DNA from: Halalkaliarchaeum desulfuricum
GTDB lineage: Archaea; Halobacteriota; Halobacteria; Halobacteriales; Haloferacaceae
Assembly: GCF_002952775.1 (NCBI RefSeq)
Contig: NZ_CP025066.1
Coordinates: forward strand, 992,001-1,056,000
DNA length: 64,000 nt
Reading direction: 5' to 3'
The translations under genes and the position numbers were made by a program. Shown here piece after piece: positions 17,005 to 24,819 of the stretch (within the stretch, counting starts at the first letter, position 1; each line of letters begins with the position of its first letter). A model generated the notes under the pieces. It was given only the letters and a program-made list of their open reading frames with translations, did no database searches and had not been told where the DNA came from.

Positions 17005-18801
17005 CTACGTCTCGAGCAGATCCTCGGCCCGGTCGAGATACTTCCGGTAGACGCCGATCGCCGACTCGACAGGCGCAGGTGAGGTCATGTCGATCCCTGC
17101 GGTCTCGACCACCGAAAGCGGGTACTCCGAGCCGCCCTTGCGGAGCATCTCCCGGTACGATTCGGAAGCCGGCTCGCCCTCGGTTCGGATCCGCTCGACG
17201 ACGGCCGCCGCCGCGGAGATGCCGGTCGCGTACTGGAACACGTAGAAGTTGTAGTAGAAGTGCGGGATCCGCATCCACTCGCGGTGAATCCGATCGTCGA
17301 GTTCGGCGGGATCGTAGAACTCGGCTTTGAGCTCCCCGTACAGCTGATCGAATGCGTCCGGAGTGAGAGGTTTTCCATCCTCGACTGCGGTGTGGATCCG
17401 GTGTTCGAAGTCCGCGAACATCGTCTGTCGGAACAGCGTCGAGCGGAACCGTTCGAGATACTGATCGAGGACGTGGATCCGAATCTCGTCGCTGGGTGCG
17501 TTTTCCAGCAGGTAATCCGTAAGCAGCGTCTCGTTTACCGTCGAGGCGATCTCGGCGACGAAGATGTCATAGCCCGCGTACTGCCAGGGCTGGCTCTCCT
17601 TTGCGAGTTCCGAATGCATCGAGTGACCCAGTTCGTGTGCGAGCGTGAACATCGAGGGGACGTCGTCCTGATAGTTCATCAGGATGAACGGCTGGGTGTC
17701 GTAGGTGCCCGACGAGAACGCCCCCGATCGTTTCCCGCGGTTCTCGTAGACGTCGACCCACCGGGAGTCGAGCCCTTCCTGGAGGCGGCGTTGGTACGGC
17801 TCCCCCAGCGGTTCGACCGCCTCGACGATCCAGTCTTCGGCCTGTTCGTACTCCACGTCGGGGCCCTCCTCTCCCGTGAGAGACATATACAGATCCCACG
17901 ACCGGAGCTCGTCGACCTCCAGCGCCCGGCGCTTGAGTTCGGAGTGGCGGTGAAGGGCATCCAGGTTCTCCCGGACGCTGTCGACCAGCGCGTCGTACAC
18001 GTCGGTCGGGACGTTCGAGCCGTCGAGGGCGGCCTCGCGGGCAGTGTCGTAGTTCCGGGCGCGGGCGACCTTGACGTCCTTTTTCAGTTGCTTTTCGAGG
18101 GCGGTGCCGACCGCGTTCCGGACCGTCTCCCACTCGTCGTAAAACTCCTCGTGGACGGTCCGCCTGAACGGGCGGTGGGGGTTCTTCTGGAGGCGGACGA
18201 AGTTAGCCTGCGAGATCTCGACCTCCTCGCCGTCCGGATCCTCGACGGTCGGAAACGTCATGTCGGCGTCCGAAAGCATCGAGTAGATCTCCGACGGCGC
18301 CGAGGTGACCTCCCCGAGTTCGGCGAGCAACTCCTCGATTTCGGGTGACCGGGTGTGCGGTTTCATCCGAAGCACGTCGTCGAAGAAGTGCTCGTACTCC
18401 CGGAGTTCGGGCTCCTGCTCCATGAACGCCTCCACGTCCGCGTCGTCCATCGTCTGGAGCTCAGGCTCCACGTACGAGGTCGCCGCCGCCGCGTCTGACT
18501 GCAGCGTGGAGGCCTTCGCCGACAGCGCCTGGTACTCCTGATTGCGGGTGTCCTCGCTTTTCCGGAGGTTCGCGTACGTCACGACAGTCGATACGGTTCG
18601 CATCAACTCTTCGCGACGCTCGAGGAACTCCAGAAGCGTCTCCGGGTCGTCCGTCAGTTCACCCTCGTAGGCGGCGAGTTCGTCGATTCGATCGCTCACC
18701 GATTCGTAAGCGTTCTCCCAGGCGTCGTCGTCCTCGTAGATCGACTCGAGAGCCCACTTGTATTCCCGTTCGATCTCCTCGCGTTCGGGGAGGGAACTCA
18801 T
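17005..18801 (-). CDS. pepF: Oligoendopeptidase F (M3 family metallopeptidase)
   Basis: A 598-residue cytoplasmic zinc peptidase that trims short peptides. The zinc-binding HExxH is HELGH at 389-393, with the third ligand glutamate in DIFVAEIASTVNE about 25 residues on. Length and the N-terminal helical domain match PepF. It stands alone, downstream of the GNAT gene on the same strand. The downstream EamA gene is on the same strand, with an 80-bp gap. Confidence 0.95.
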   Translation of the reverse strand: MSSLPEREEIEREYKWALESIYEDDDAWENAYESVSDRIDELAAYEGELTDDPETLLEFLERREELMRTVSTVVTYANLRKSEDTRNQEYQALSAKASTLQSDAAAATSYVEPELQTMDDADVEAFMEQEPELREYEHFFDDVLRMKPHTRSPEIEELLAELGEVTSAPSEIYSMLSDADMTFPTVEDPDGEEVEISQANFVRLQKNPHRPFRRTVHEEFYDEWETVRNAVGTALEKQLKKDVKVARARNYDTAREAALDGSNVPTDVYDALVDSVRENLDALHRHSELKRRALEVDELRSWDLYMSLTGEEGPDVEYEQAEDWIVEAVEPLGEPYQRRLQEGLDSRWVDVYENRGKRSGAFSSGTYDTQPFILMNYQDDVPSMFTLAHELGHSMHSELAKESQPWQYAGYDIFVAEIASTVNETLLTDYLLENAPSDEIRIHVLDQYLERFRSTLFRQTMFADFEHRIHTAVEDGKPLTPDAFDQLYGELKAEFYDPAELDDRIHREWMRIPHFYYNFYVFQYATGISAAAAVVERIRTEGEPASESYREMLRKGGSEYPLSVVETAGIDMTSPAPVESAIGVYRKYLDRAEDLLET

Positions 18802-18835
18802 ATCGGACGAACGGTCGGTCGAACAGTAAGTCTTC

Positions 18836-19423
18836 TCACTTCAACTGACTGTTATTGCCGGTGAATTCCGCTGTCGTTTTCCAGTTTTCGAGGTCCAGAA
18901 GCATGACGAGCGCGTCCTCCCCGTCGGCGTAGTACCGGGGGACCCGCCGGGCGGGTTCGAACCCCTCCGAGCGGTACAGCGACACGGCAGCCTCGTTGCT
19001 GGGACGCACTTCGAGTTTGGCGACGGTCGCCCCCTGGACCAGAAGCGACACGAGCGCCCGGCCGAGGAGCCGACGGCCGACTCCCCCACCCTGTACGTCG
19101 GGCCGCACCGCCAGATCCTTCACGTGGCCGATGTCGCGCCCGAAGTTCGGCGTGACGTCGGCGATGACGTATCCCAGGACGTCCTCGCCGTCGTCGCCGA
19201 CGCGATCGGAGTTCCCCCTGTCGTTCCGGTGCTCGTCACGGTCGTCCGGTTCGGGACGGACCGCGACCAGGAACCCCGCTTCCCCGAGAAACCGCTCGAA
19301 CACGGAAAACGTCCACGGCTGGGAAAACACGGCCCGTTCGATCCGCGAGACCGAGAGCAGATCGCTCTGGGTCGCCCGTCGAACGTACAGCGAGTCAGCC
19401 TCGCGTTCGGGAACCGTGGTCAC
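18836..19423 (-). CDS. RimI-like GNAT N-acetyltransferase
   Basis: A 195-residue acetyltransferase of the RimI/Naa10-like GNAT group, which acetylates protein N-termini. It has IRRATQSDLLSVSRIE-type entry, the acetyl-CoA pyrophosphate loop RPDVQGGGVGRRLLGRAL, and the C-terminal NEAAVSLYRSEGFEPARRVPRYY, which is very typical of RimI. An acidic Asp/Arg-rich loop is inserted after the second strand. I chose GTG 19423 because homology begins just after it and T-rich sequence resembling a promoter (CTTTTTAC) lies upstream; an in-frame start at 19495 would add an arginine-rich, unconvincing extension. Confidence 0.85.
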   Translation of the reverse strand: MTTVPEREADSLYVRRATQSDLLSVSRIERAVFSQPWTFSVFERFLGEAGFLVAVRPEPDDRDEHRNDRGNSDRVGDDGEDVLGYVIADVTPNFGRDIGHVKDLAVRPDVQGGGVGRRLLGRALVSLLVQGATVAKLEVRPSNEAAVSLYRSEGFEPARRVPRYYADGEDALVMLLDLENWKTTAEFTGNNSQLK

Positions 19424-19498
19424 ACAGATGGATAACGACCCTCCAGTAAAAAGACGCTCGTTCGCGCCGCTCGATCGGTGCGCGAGCCTGCGCACCGT

Positions 19499-19876
19499 TC
19501 AAAGGAGCCCGAACAGACGAAGGATCGCGACGGTGACGACCAGGGCGATCCCGAGTGCGGTGCCGATCCACACGCCGACCGAAAGAGCGGACGTCTCCTC
19601 GGCGATATCGGCGAGGCGATCGCCGACGCCGTCGGGTTCACCCCCGTAGTCGAGTACCTCCTCGGCACAGTAGGAACACAGGACGCGCGTCTCCGCCGGC
19701 CGCTCGTGTTGCGTCCGGCAGATCGGCAACCCGTCACAGGTGTACGTCTCGCGGCCGATGCCGACGAGGACCGCCTCCTCCGGAACGATCTCGGTCCGGC
19801 AGTTCGTACACGCGACGACGTCGTACTCGACGGCGCCGTGGGGCGTTTCCGCTTCGACAGTTCGGGCGTCGGTCAT
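19499..19876 (-). CDS. Small zinc-ribbon protein with C-terminal membrane anchor
   Basis: A 125-residue protein of unknown function. CTNC (about 23-26), a lone Cys in TYTCDGLPIC, and CSYC (about 67-70) look like one or two zinc ribbons. Residues 98-122 (SVGVWIGTALGIALVVTVAILRLFG) form a tail anchor, so the zinc domain probably faces the cytoplasm. I do not recognise a named family. It lies between the aconitase gene and the acetyltransferase gene, all on the minus strand. Confidence 0.75.
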   Translation of the reverse strand: MTDARTVEAETPHGAVEYDVVACTNCRTEIVPEEAVLVGIGRETYTCDGLPICRTQHERPAETRVLCSYCAEEVLDYGGEPDGVGDRLADIAEETSALSVGVWIGTALGIALVVTVAILRLFGLL

Positions 19877-19950
19877 GAGGTTGTTGCGTTGTGGTCGGCC
19901 GGAATGTCGTGAGTGCGATCGGTGGTAGTTCCGCTCCGTCGGCGTCGTGA

Positions 19951-21936
19951 TCAGTCGTCAGCCGGCGCTGCGCCGGATCCGCTCTCGTGGTGCTGTTTCG
20001 TCCACGAGAGCTTGCCGCCGGCCGCGAGGATCTCACGTTCGCGTCCGGAGGCGTCCAGCTGTGCGGTGAACTCCCAGTCGTCGTTGACGCGGACGGTGAA
20101 CGTCTCCTGTCCCGAGCGGACGCCCTCGCCGACGTTGTCGACGATTTCGAGATGGTCGCCCTGTTCGATCCGGTCGTAGGTTTCCTCGTCGATGGTGAGC
20201 GGAACGAGCCCGAAGTTGAACAGGTTGGCCTTGTGGATCCGGGCGAAGCTCCGCGCGAACACGCCCTGCACGCCGAGATACATCGGACACAAGGCGGCGT
20301 GCTCCCGGGAGGAGCCCTGCCCGTAGTTCTCGCCTGCGACCAGGAAGCCGCCGTCGGCCTCGAGTGCCCGGTCTGCGAACGTCTCGTCGACACGCGAGAG
20401 CGTGTACTCCGACAGCTTCGGGATGTTCGACCGGTACATCAGGATGTCGGACGTCGCGGGGATGATGTGGTCGGTCGTGATGTTGTCGCCCATCTTCAAC
20501 AGCGCCTCGCCGGCGAGCGCTGACTCGAGTTCCTCGCGGAGGGGAACGTCGCCGATGTTCGGTCCCTTGATGAGTTCGTCGTCGATCGCCTCGTCGGGGG
20601 CGATGATGTCGGGATCGTCCTGTCCCATCCCCGGGGAGTAGCCGTCTCCGATCTCGAATCCGGGCGCCTCCAGGTCGCCGAGCTCTTCGGCGAGGTCCCG
20701 CGGGTCGACGATTTCGCCGGTAATCGCGGCGGCAGCCGCCACCTCCGGGGAGCACAGGTACACCGCGTCGTCCTCGATCCCCGACCGGCCCTCGAAGTTC
20801 CGGTTGAACGTCCGCAGGGAGACCGAGTCGGAGGCGGGCACGTGGCCGATCCCGATACACGCTCCACAGGTTGCCTCCGAGAAATTGACGCCGGCGGCCA
20901 TCATCTCGGCGGTCCATCCTTCGCGGGAGAGCATCTCCGAGGCCTGCTTGGATCCGGGAGCGACGATCATTTCCGTCTGTTTGGCGACCTCTCGTCCCTT
21001 CAGCATTTTCGCTGCGGGGAGGATGTCCTCGTAGGCCCCGTTGGTACACGAGCCGACGATGACCTGATCCACCTCCGTGCCGGCGGCCTCCCGAACGGGA
21101 ATCACGTTGTCGGGCATGCTCGGGGCGGCGATCAGCGGTTCGAGCGCCGAGAGGTTCACGACGACCTCGTCGTGGTACTCGGCGTCCTCGTCGGGGGTGA
21201 GTTCGACGTATTCCTCCTCGCGACCGATCCGGGAGAGCCAATCTCTCGTCTCCTCGTCGGTGGGGAAGATCGAACTCGTCGCCCCCAGTTCCGTTCCCAT
21301 GTTCGTGATCGTCGTCCGTTCTGGAACGGTGAGGGATTCGACGCCGGGACCGGTGTACTCCAGCACCTTGCCGACGCCGCCTTTTACGGAGAGCTCGTCG
21401 AGCAGGTGAAGGATCACGTCCTTGGCGGTCGCCCACTCGGGGAGTTCACCCTCCAGACGGATGTTGACGATTTCGGGCATCTCGACGTAGTAGGGACCAC
21501 CGCCCATCGCGACCGAGATGTCGAGCCCGCCGGCACCGATCGCCAACTGCCCGAGCCCCCCGGGTGTCGGGGTGTGTGAGTCGGAACCGAGCAGCGTCTT
21601 GCCCGGCGCCGCGAAGTTCTCCTTGTGGACCTGGTGACAGATCCCGTTGCCCGGCCTGGAGTAGTAGGCGCCGTACTTCCCCGACGCCGAGCGGAGGAAC
21701 CGGTGGTCGTCGGTGTTTTTAAAATCGAACTGGTAGGTCTGGTGGTCACAGTACTGCGCTGCAAGCTCCGTTTGCACTTCCTCCAGTCCCAGTGCCTCGA
21801 ACTGGAGCCACACCATCGTGCCGGTGGTGTCCTGGGTGAGCACCTGATCGATCTCGATCCCGATCTCCTCGCCGGGTTCGAGTTCGCCGTCGACGAGATG
21901 GTCCGCGAGAATTTGCTCCGTAACTGTCTGTCCCAT
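19951..21936 (-). CDS. acn: Aconitate hydratase
   Basis: A 661-residue aconitase that isomerises citrate and isocitrate in the TCA cycle. Cluster-binding cysteines are visible in VGSCTNGAYEDI and ATCGACIGIGHVPA. The swivel domain contains ILMYRSNIPKLSEYTLSRVDETF and NYGQGSSREHAALCPMYLG. Length fits the shorter mitochondrial-like/archaeal aconitases. A TATA-like element on the minus strand at 21964-21970 (ATTTATA) predicts transcription beginning a few bases before ATG 21936. Confidence 0.96.
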   Translation of the reverse strand: MGQTVTEQILADHLVDGELEPGEEIGIEIDQVLTQDTTGTMVWLQFEALGLEEVQTELAAQYCDHQTYQFDFKNTDDHRFLRSASGKYGAYYSRPGNGICHQVHKENFAAPGKTLLGSDSHTPTPGGLGQLAIGAGGLDISVAMGGGPYYVEMPEIVNIRLEGELPEWATAKDVILHLLDELSVKGGVGKVLEYTGPGVESLTVPERTTITNMGTELGATSSIFPTDEETRDWLSRIGREEEYVELTPDEDAEYHDEVVVNLSALEPLIAAPSMPDNVIPVREAAGTEVDQVIVGSCTNGAYEDILPAAKMLKGREVAKQTEMIVAPGSKQASEMLSREGWTAEMMAAGVNFSEATCGACIGIGHVPASDSVSLRTFNRNFEGRSGIEDDAVYLCSPEVAAAAAITGEIVDPRDLAEELGDLEAPGFEIGDGYSPGMGQDDPDIIAPDEAIDDELIKGPNIGDVPLREELESALAGEALLKMGDNITTDHIIPATSDILMYRSNIPKLSEYTLSRVDETFADRALEADGGFLVAGENYGQGSSREHAALCPMYLGVQGVFARSFARIHKANLFNFGLVPLTIDEETYDRIEQGDHLEIVDNVGEGVRSGQETFTVRVNDDWEFTAQLDASGREREILAAGGKLSWTKQHHESGSGAAPADD

Positions 21937-22040
21937 ATCGTTCGAGCGTCGGGACGCCTCGGGTATAAATCCCTTGAGTCATTAGCCCGAGGAGCTATGA
22001 TTCGGGGAAGGAGAACCGATTCGTTCGTCCCCGTACGGCG

Positions 22041-22517
22041 TCAGTGATCTTCTTCGTACAGCCAGGTCTCGTCGATGCGCTCGTAGTCGACGAGATCCTC
22101 TTCGTCGAAGAACAGCGCGATCTCGCGTTCGTTCGCTCCCTCGTCTTCGTGGTCGGAGGCGTGGACGACGTTGCGGCCCAGATCGAGCCCGTAATCCCCG
22201 CGGATCGTGCCGGGATCGGCCTCCAGCGGGTCGGTCTCGCCGACCATGCTCCGTACCTGCCGGGTGGCGTCTGCGCCCTGGAGAACGAACGCGAAGACGG
22301 GACCGGACGTAATGAACGACACCAGGTCGTCGTAGAACGGCTTGTCCTCGTGCTCGGCGTAATGTTCGCTCGCGAGTTCCTCGTCGATCTGCAGGAACTT
22401 GCCGCCGACGACCTTGAGGCCGCGCTCCTCGAACCGGGAGAGGATCTCCCCGATCAGTCCACGCTGGACGCCGTCGGGCTTGACCATCACGAACGTGCGC
22501 TCGCCGTGGTGGCTCAT
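22041..22517 (-). CDS. ndk: Nucleoside-diphosphate kinase
   Basis: A 158-residue NDP kinase that transfers the gamma-phosphate of ATP to other nucleoside diphosphates through a phosphohistidine. [16 protein letters not shown] and the active-site NVVHASD with catalytic His are present. The C-terminal [16 protein letters not shown] is the family end. It is the last gene of the L7Ae-eS28-eL24-ndk operon and overlaps the eL24 stop by 4 bp (ATGA). Confidence 0.97.
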   Translation of the reverse strand: MSHHGERTFVMVKPDGVQRGLIGEILSRFEERGLKVVGGKFLQIDEELASEHYAEHEDKPFYDDLVSFITSGPVFAFVLQGADATRQVRSMVGETDPLEADPGTIRGDYGLDLGRNVVHASDHEDEGANEREIALFFDEEDLVDYERIDETWLYEEDH

Positions 22518-22885
22518 TGGTCCTCCGCGGAGTCGACCTCTTCGGCTTCCTCGGCTTCCTCGGCTTCCTCGGCTTCTTCGGCTTCCTCAGCCTCCTCGAC
22601 TTCTTCGGCTTCCTCAGCCTCCTCGGCTTCTTCGGCTTCCTCAGCTTCCTCAGCTTCCTCAGCTTCCTCGGCCTCCTCGACTTCTTCGGCTTCTTGAGCC
22701 GGGGCGCGTTCGGCGCGTCCAGCCTCGGTCCACTCCAGGTCGCGGGCTTCGCGGCCGAGCAGATAGTTCTTCTCGGCCTTGGAGTCCTTGAAGTGGAGCA
22801 CGGTACCGTCGGTCTTGACGAACATCGTGCCCGTTCCGGGCTCGATCTCCTCGCCGGTGTAATCGCAGGTGCGCTTTTCGACCAT
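22514..22885 (-). CDS. rpl24e: 50S ribosomal protein L24e (eL24), zinc ligands mostly lost, long Glu/Ala tail
   Basis: A 123-residue protein. Residues 1-55 are the eL24 core ([17 protein letters not shown], then [21 protein letters not shown]). The Haloarcula homologue has CDYC and CSSKC zinc ligands, but here only the first Cys remains; the others are Thr, Lys and Ala. Residues from about 65 on are a nearly pure EEA repeat with a few Val. Typical eL24 proteins are 55-70 residues, so the tail doubles the length. It starts inside the eS28 stop and overlaps ndk. Confidence 0.93.
   Translation of the reverse strand: MVEKRTCDYTGEEIEPGTGTMFVKTDGTVLHFKDSKAEKNYLLGREARDLEWTEAGRAERAPAQEAEEVEEAEEAEEAEEAEEAEEAEEAEEAEEVEEAEEAEEAEEAEEAEEAEEVDSAEDQ
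22537..22692. repeat. 9-bp microsatellite-like repeat encoding the EEA tail of eL24
   Basis: On the plus strand the unit is close to GGCTTCCTC repeated about 17 times, with CTC/TTC and GGC/AGC/GAC variation. It stays in frame throughout and encodes Glu-Glu-Ala or Glu-Glu-Val. Synonymous variation suggests it is old enough to have diverged, although expansion by slippage is likely. Confidence 0.9.
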
Positions 22886-23109
22886 TACTGCCCTCCGATC
22901 GAATCGGCGTCACGCTGGGTCTCCCGGAGCTGGAGGATGTCGCCTTCCCGGACGGGACCCAGGACGTTCCGCGTGATGATTCGTCCTTTGTTCGATCCTT
23001 CCTGGATGCGGCACTTGACCTGCATGGCCTCGCCGTGCATCCCGGTCTTGCCGACGACCTCGATGACCTCCGCGGAGGTCGAGTCGCCGGTGCCCTCTTC
23101 TGCGCTCAT
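22885..23109 (-). CDS. rps28e: 30S ribosomal protein S28e (eS28)
   Basis: A 74-residue archaeal ribosomal protein with the OB-fold signature [21 protein letters not shown] and the conserved end [27 protein letters not shown]. It lies 6 bp after L7Ae and its stop overlaps the eL24 start by one base (TAATG-type junction), so it is in the same operon. Confidence 0.97.
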   Translation of the reverse strand: MSAEEGTGDSTSAEVIEVVGKTGMHGEAMQVKCRIQEGSNKGRIITRNVLGPVREGDILQLRETQRDADSIGGQ

Positions 23110-23115
23110 GGTCGC

Positions 23116-23478
23116 TTACCGGAGTTCCTCGACCTTTCCGGCGATGTCTTCGACGTCGTCGTCCGCCTCGCCGCCATCGATGATCGCCGCCGCCGCGCTG
23201 CCGACCTCCAGGCCGGCCGCGCGTCCGACATCGTCTTGCGTTTCGACGAAGACGACCGGGATCCCCTTCTCGTCGGCCAGTTCGGGGAGATGCATCACGA
23301 TCTCCTCGGGCTGGACGTCCTCGGCAACGATGACGAGGTCGGCGTTGCCGCGCTCGACGGCTTTGGTCGTTTCGTTGGTTCCTTTCTTGACGGTACCTGT
23401 ATCGCGGGCGATCTCGAGCGCCTCGAGAGCTCGATCCGCGAGGTCGGCCGGAGTTTCGTAGTCGACGTAAACTGGCAT
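23116..23478 (-). CDS. rpl7ae: 50S ribosomal protein L7Ae (eL8), kink-turn RNA binding
   Basis: A 120-residue RNA-binding protein, a component of the large subunit and, in archaea, of C/D and H/ACA guide RNPs and RNase P. Visible are the RNA-contact motif [30 protein letters not shown] and the hydrophobic core [22 protein letters not shown]. It is first in the operon with eS28, eL24 and ndk. The likely TATA box at 23592-23598 gives a leader of about 90 nt, unusual in this window of mostly leaderless genes. Confidence 0.97.
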   Translation of the reverse strand: MPVYVDYETPADLADRALEALEIARDTGTVKKGTNETTKAVERGNADLVIVAEDVQPEEIVMHLPELADEKGIPVVFVETQDDVGRAAGLEVGSAAAAIIDGGEADDDVEDIAGKVEELR

Positions 23479-23591
23479 GGTTGTTATCCTCCTGCCCGTG
23501 GGCTCGCGTGTCCACGCCGGCGGTCGGGTCCCTGACGGCGCGGCACATCATCAACCCCGAACAGGCTGTACAGTCCGTTGAGCGGGTTCGG

Positions 23592-23598
23592 TTAAAAA
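23592..23598 (-). promoter_or_regulatory. TATA box of the L7Ae operon, long leader
   Basis: Minus-strand TTTTTAA lies about 115 bp upstream of ATG 23478, implying a leader of roughly 90 nt. The leader contains TGATGA at 23553-23548, the sequence of a box C element. Confidence 0.5.
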
Positions 23599-23631
23599 CG
23601 CTTTCAAACTACCGAGCGCGTGCGAACAGGA

Positions 23632-23694
23632 ACCACGGAGGACGATTCGACCACCACGGAGGACGATTCGACCACCACGGAGGACGATTCGACC
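23632..23694. repeat. 3 x 21-bp perfect tandem repeat between tbsP and L7Ae
   Basis: Copies start at 23632, 23653 and 23674 with unit accacggaggacgattcgac plus c, and are identical. The block lies just downstream of the tbsP stop and upstream of the L7Ae TATA box. One minus-strand frame reads VVVESSS repeatedly, but no gene uses it. Confidence 0.9.
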
Positions 23695-23710
23695 GAGACG
23701 ACTGTGTCGT

Positions 23711-24529
23711 TCACTCCGACGTCAGTTCCAACGCGATCGACGCGAGTTCGTCCGGATCCGCACCGACGAGGCGCTCGTCGCCGAGTTTGAGCCGGAGGCG
23801 GGGGCGTCCCACGTCGATCGGGACCTTCTCGGTGTCGATCGCACCGACGTCCTCGAGCCAGGTTTTGGTCCGCGAGAACGTCGCCTTCGAGGCGATACCG
23901 ACGTCCTCGCCCCACTTGGAGATGTCATACAGCAACACGTCGTTTTTCGCGGCCACGAGCAACGAGATCGTCACCTCGTCGAGACCGTCGCCGTTGCCAC
24001 GGGCCGTCTCGACTGCCCCGAGTACGGCCTCGAAGTCGTCCCGCGTCGCCTCCCCGATCTCCGCGGCGAGCGTCTCCCGCACGTGGCTGATCCCCGGGGT
24101 CCGAAGGTTGAACGGTTCCGCGTCGGCCCAGACTCCGTCGTAGGCGTCGACGACAGCGTCGACGAACTCGCGGTCCTCGGTGACCAAGGCGCCCACATTC
24201 TCCCCGGAAGTGACGAGCGCCATCACGGACTCCTCGGAGACGAGAAGCGAGTTGTCCTCGTCCTCGACGAGCGTGCGCATCTCGAGTGTTCCTTCCTCGA
24301 CGAGATCTGCCGCCCGCGATCCGACCAGGAAGTCGTCCATGACGTACTTCAGGACGTCCTCGTCGGCGAGCAGGCGAACGTCGGGCCCCCCGTCGACGTC
24401 GGCGGCGACCGCGACGAACGCCTCGATTATTGCCGCCGACGGATCGACGACGTACAGCGTTCCCTCGGCCCGATCCAGCACCCCGCCGAGGATATTCTCG
24501 ACGTCCTCCTCCAGTAAATTCGATGTCAT
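23711..24529 (-). CDS. tbsP: TbsP-type transcriptional regulator (DUF5821 family)
   Basis: A 272-residue haloarchaeal regulator. The N-terminal two thirds resemble the sensor region of this family (SNLLEEDVENILGGVLDRAEGTLYVVDPS at the start). The C-terminal winged helix is around DISKWGEDVGIASKATFSRTKTWLEDVGAIDTEKVPIDVGRPRLRLKLG. The family has been reported to act together with TrmB on gapII and glucose metabolism in haloarchaea. An AT-rich TATTAAATAG about 30 bp upstream supports ATG 24529. The gene symbol rests on resemblance recalled from the family. Confidence 0.8.
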   Translation of the reverse strand: MTSNLLEEDVENILGGVLDRAEGTLYVVDPSAAIIEAFVAVAADVDGGPDVRLLADEDVLKYVMDDFLVGSRAADLVEEGTLEMRTLVEDEDNSLLVSEESVMALVTSGENVGALVTEDREFVDAVVDAYDGVWADAEPFNLRTPGISHVRETLAAEIGEATRDDFEAVLGAVETARGNGDGLDEVTISLLVAAKNDVLLYDISKWGEDVGIASKATFSRTKTWLEDVGAIDTEKVPIDVGRPRLRLKLGDERLVGADPDELASIALELTSE

Positions 24530-24726
24530 CAGTGTATGGAGATAATCGTCTGATATCTATTTAATATTAACGGGGAACCACCGAGTAAAACAGCCGATAA
24601 CGCGTTCCTATCACCAGAAATGGCCATGTTTTGTCAGTACGATATCATGCTAGTAATTTCCATTTCGTGCCAGGTTGTTATTAATTATATGTCACGGTAT
24701 TCTTTCGCCCGGCAGAAGCTGGTAGT

Positions 24727-24767
24727 CCCGTCGAAAGTGACGCGAGTACAGAGCTCCTTTCGACGGG
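24727..24767. promoter_or_regulatory. Perfect 11-bp inverted repeat upstream of the glyA promoter
   Basis: CCCGTCGAAAG at 24727-24737 is matched by CTTTCGACGGG at 24757-24767 with 19 bp between. It ends 22 bp before the TATA box, so it is DNA-level structure rather than part of the mRNA. It could be an operator, or a terminator-like hairpin for nothing obvious. Confidence 0.55.
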
Positions 24768-24789
24768 AAGACCGGCGGAGACGGACAGG

Positions 24790-24795
24790 TTTATG
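24790..24795 (+). promoter_or_regulatory. TATA box of glyA
   Basis: TTTATG is centred about 27 bp before ATG 24820, giving a leaderless transcript and deciding the glyA start over the in-frame ATG at 24793, which lies inside this box. Confidence 0.6.
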
Positions 24796-24819
24796 GGTGT
24801 TTCACCCGCGGAACGGGAT

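Larger units (their letters stand above)
24530..24819. other. AT-rich intergenic region between tbsP and glyA
   Basis: This 290-bp gap holds the tbsP promoter (about 24559-24570), an unusually AT-rich middle with no credible gene, a perfect 11-bp inverted repeat (24727-24767) and the glyA TATA box. An ORF that could be drawn from 24620 has atypical composition and I do not accept it. Confidence 0.6.

Noticed and set aside
23632-23694. CRISPR or integration site repeats
   Set aside because: Copies are directly adjacent with no spacers, no integrase and no tRNA nearby.
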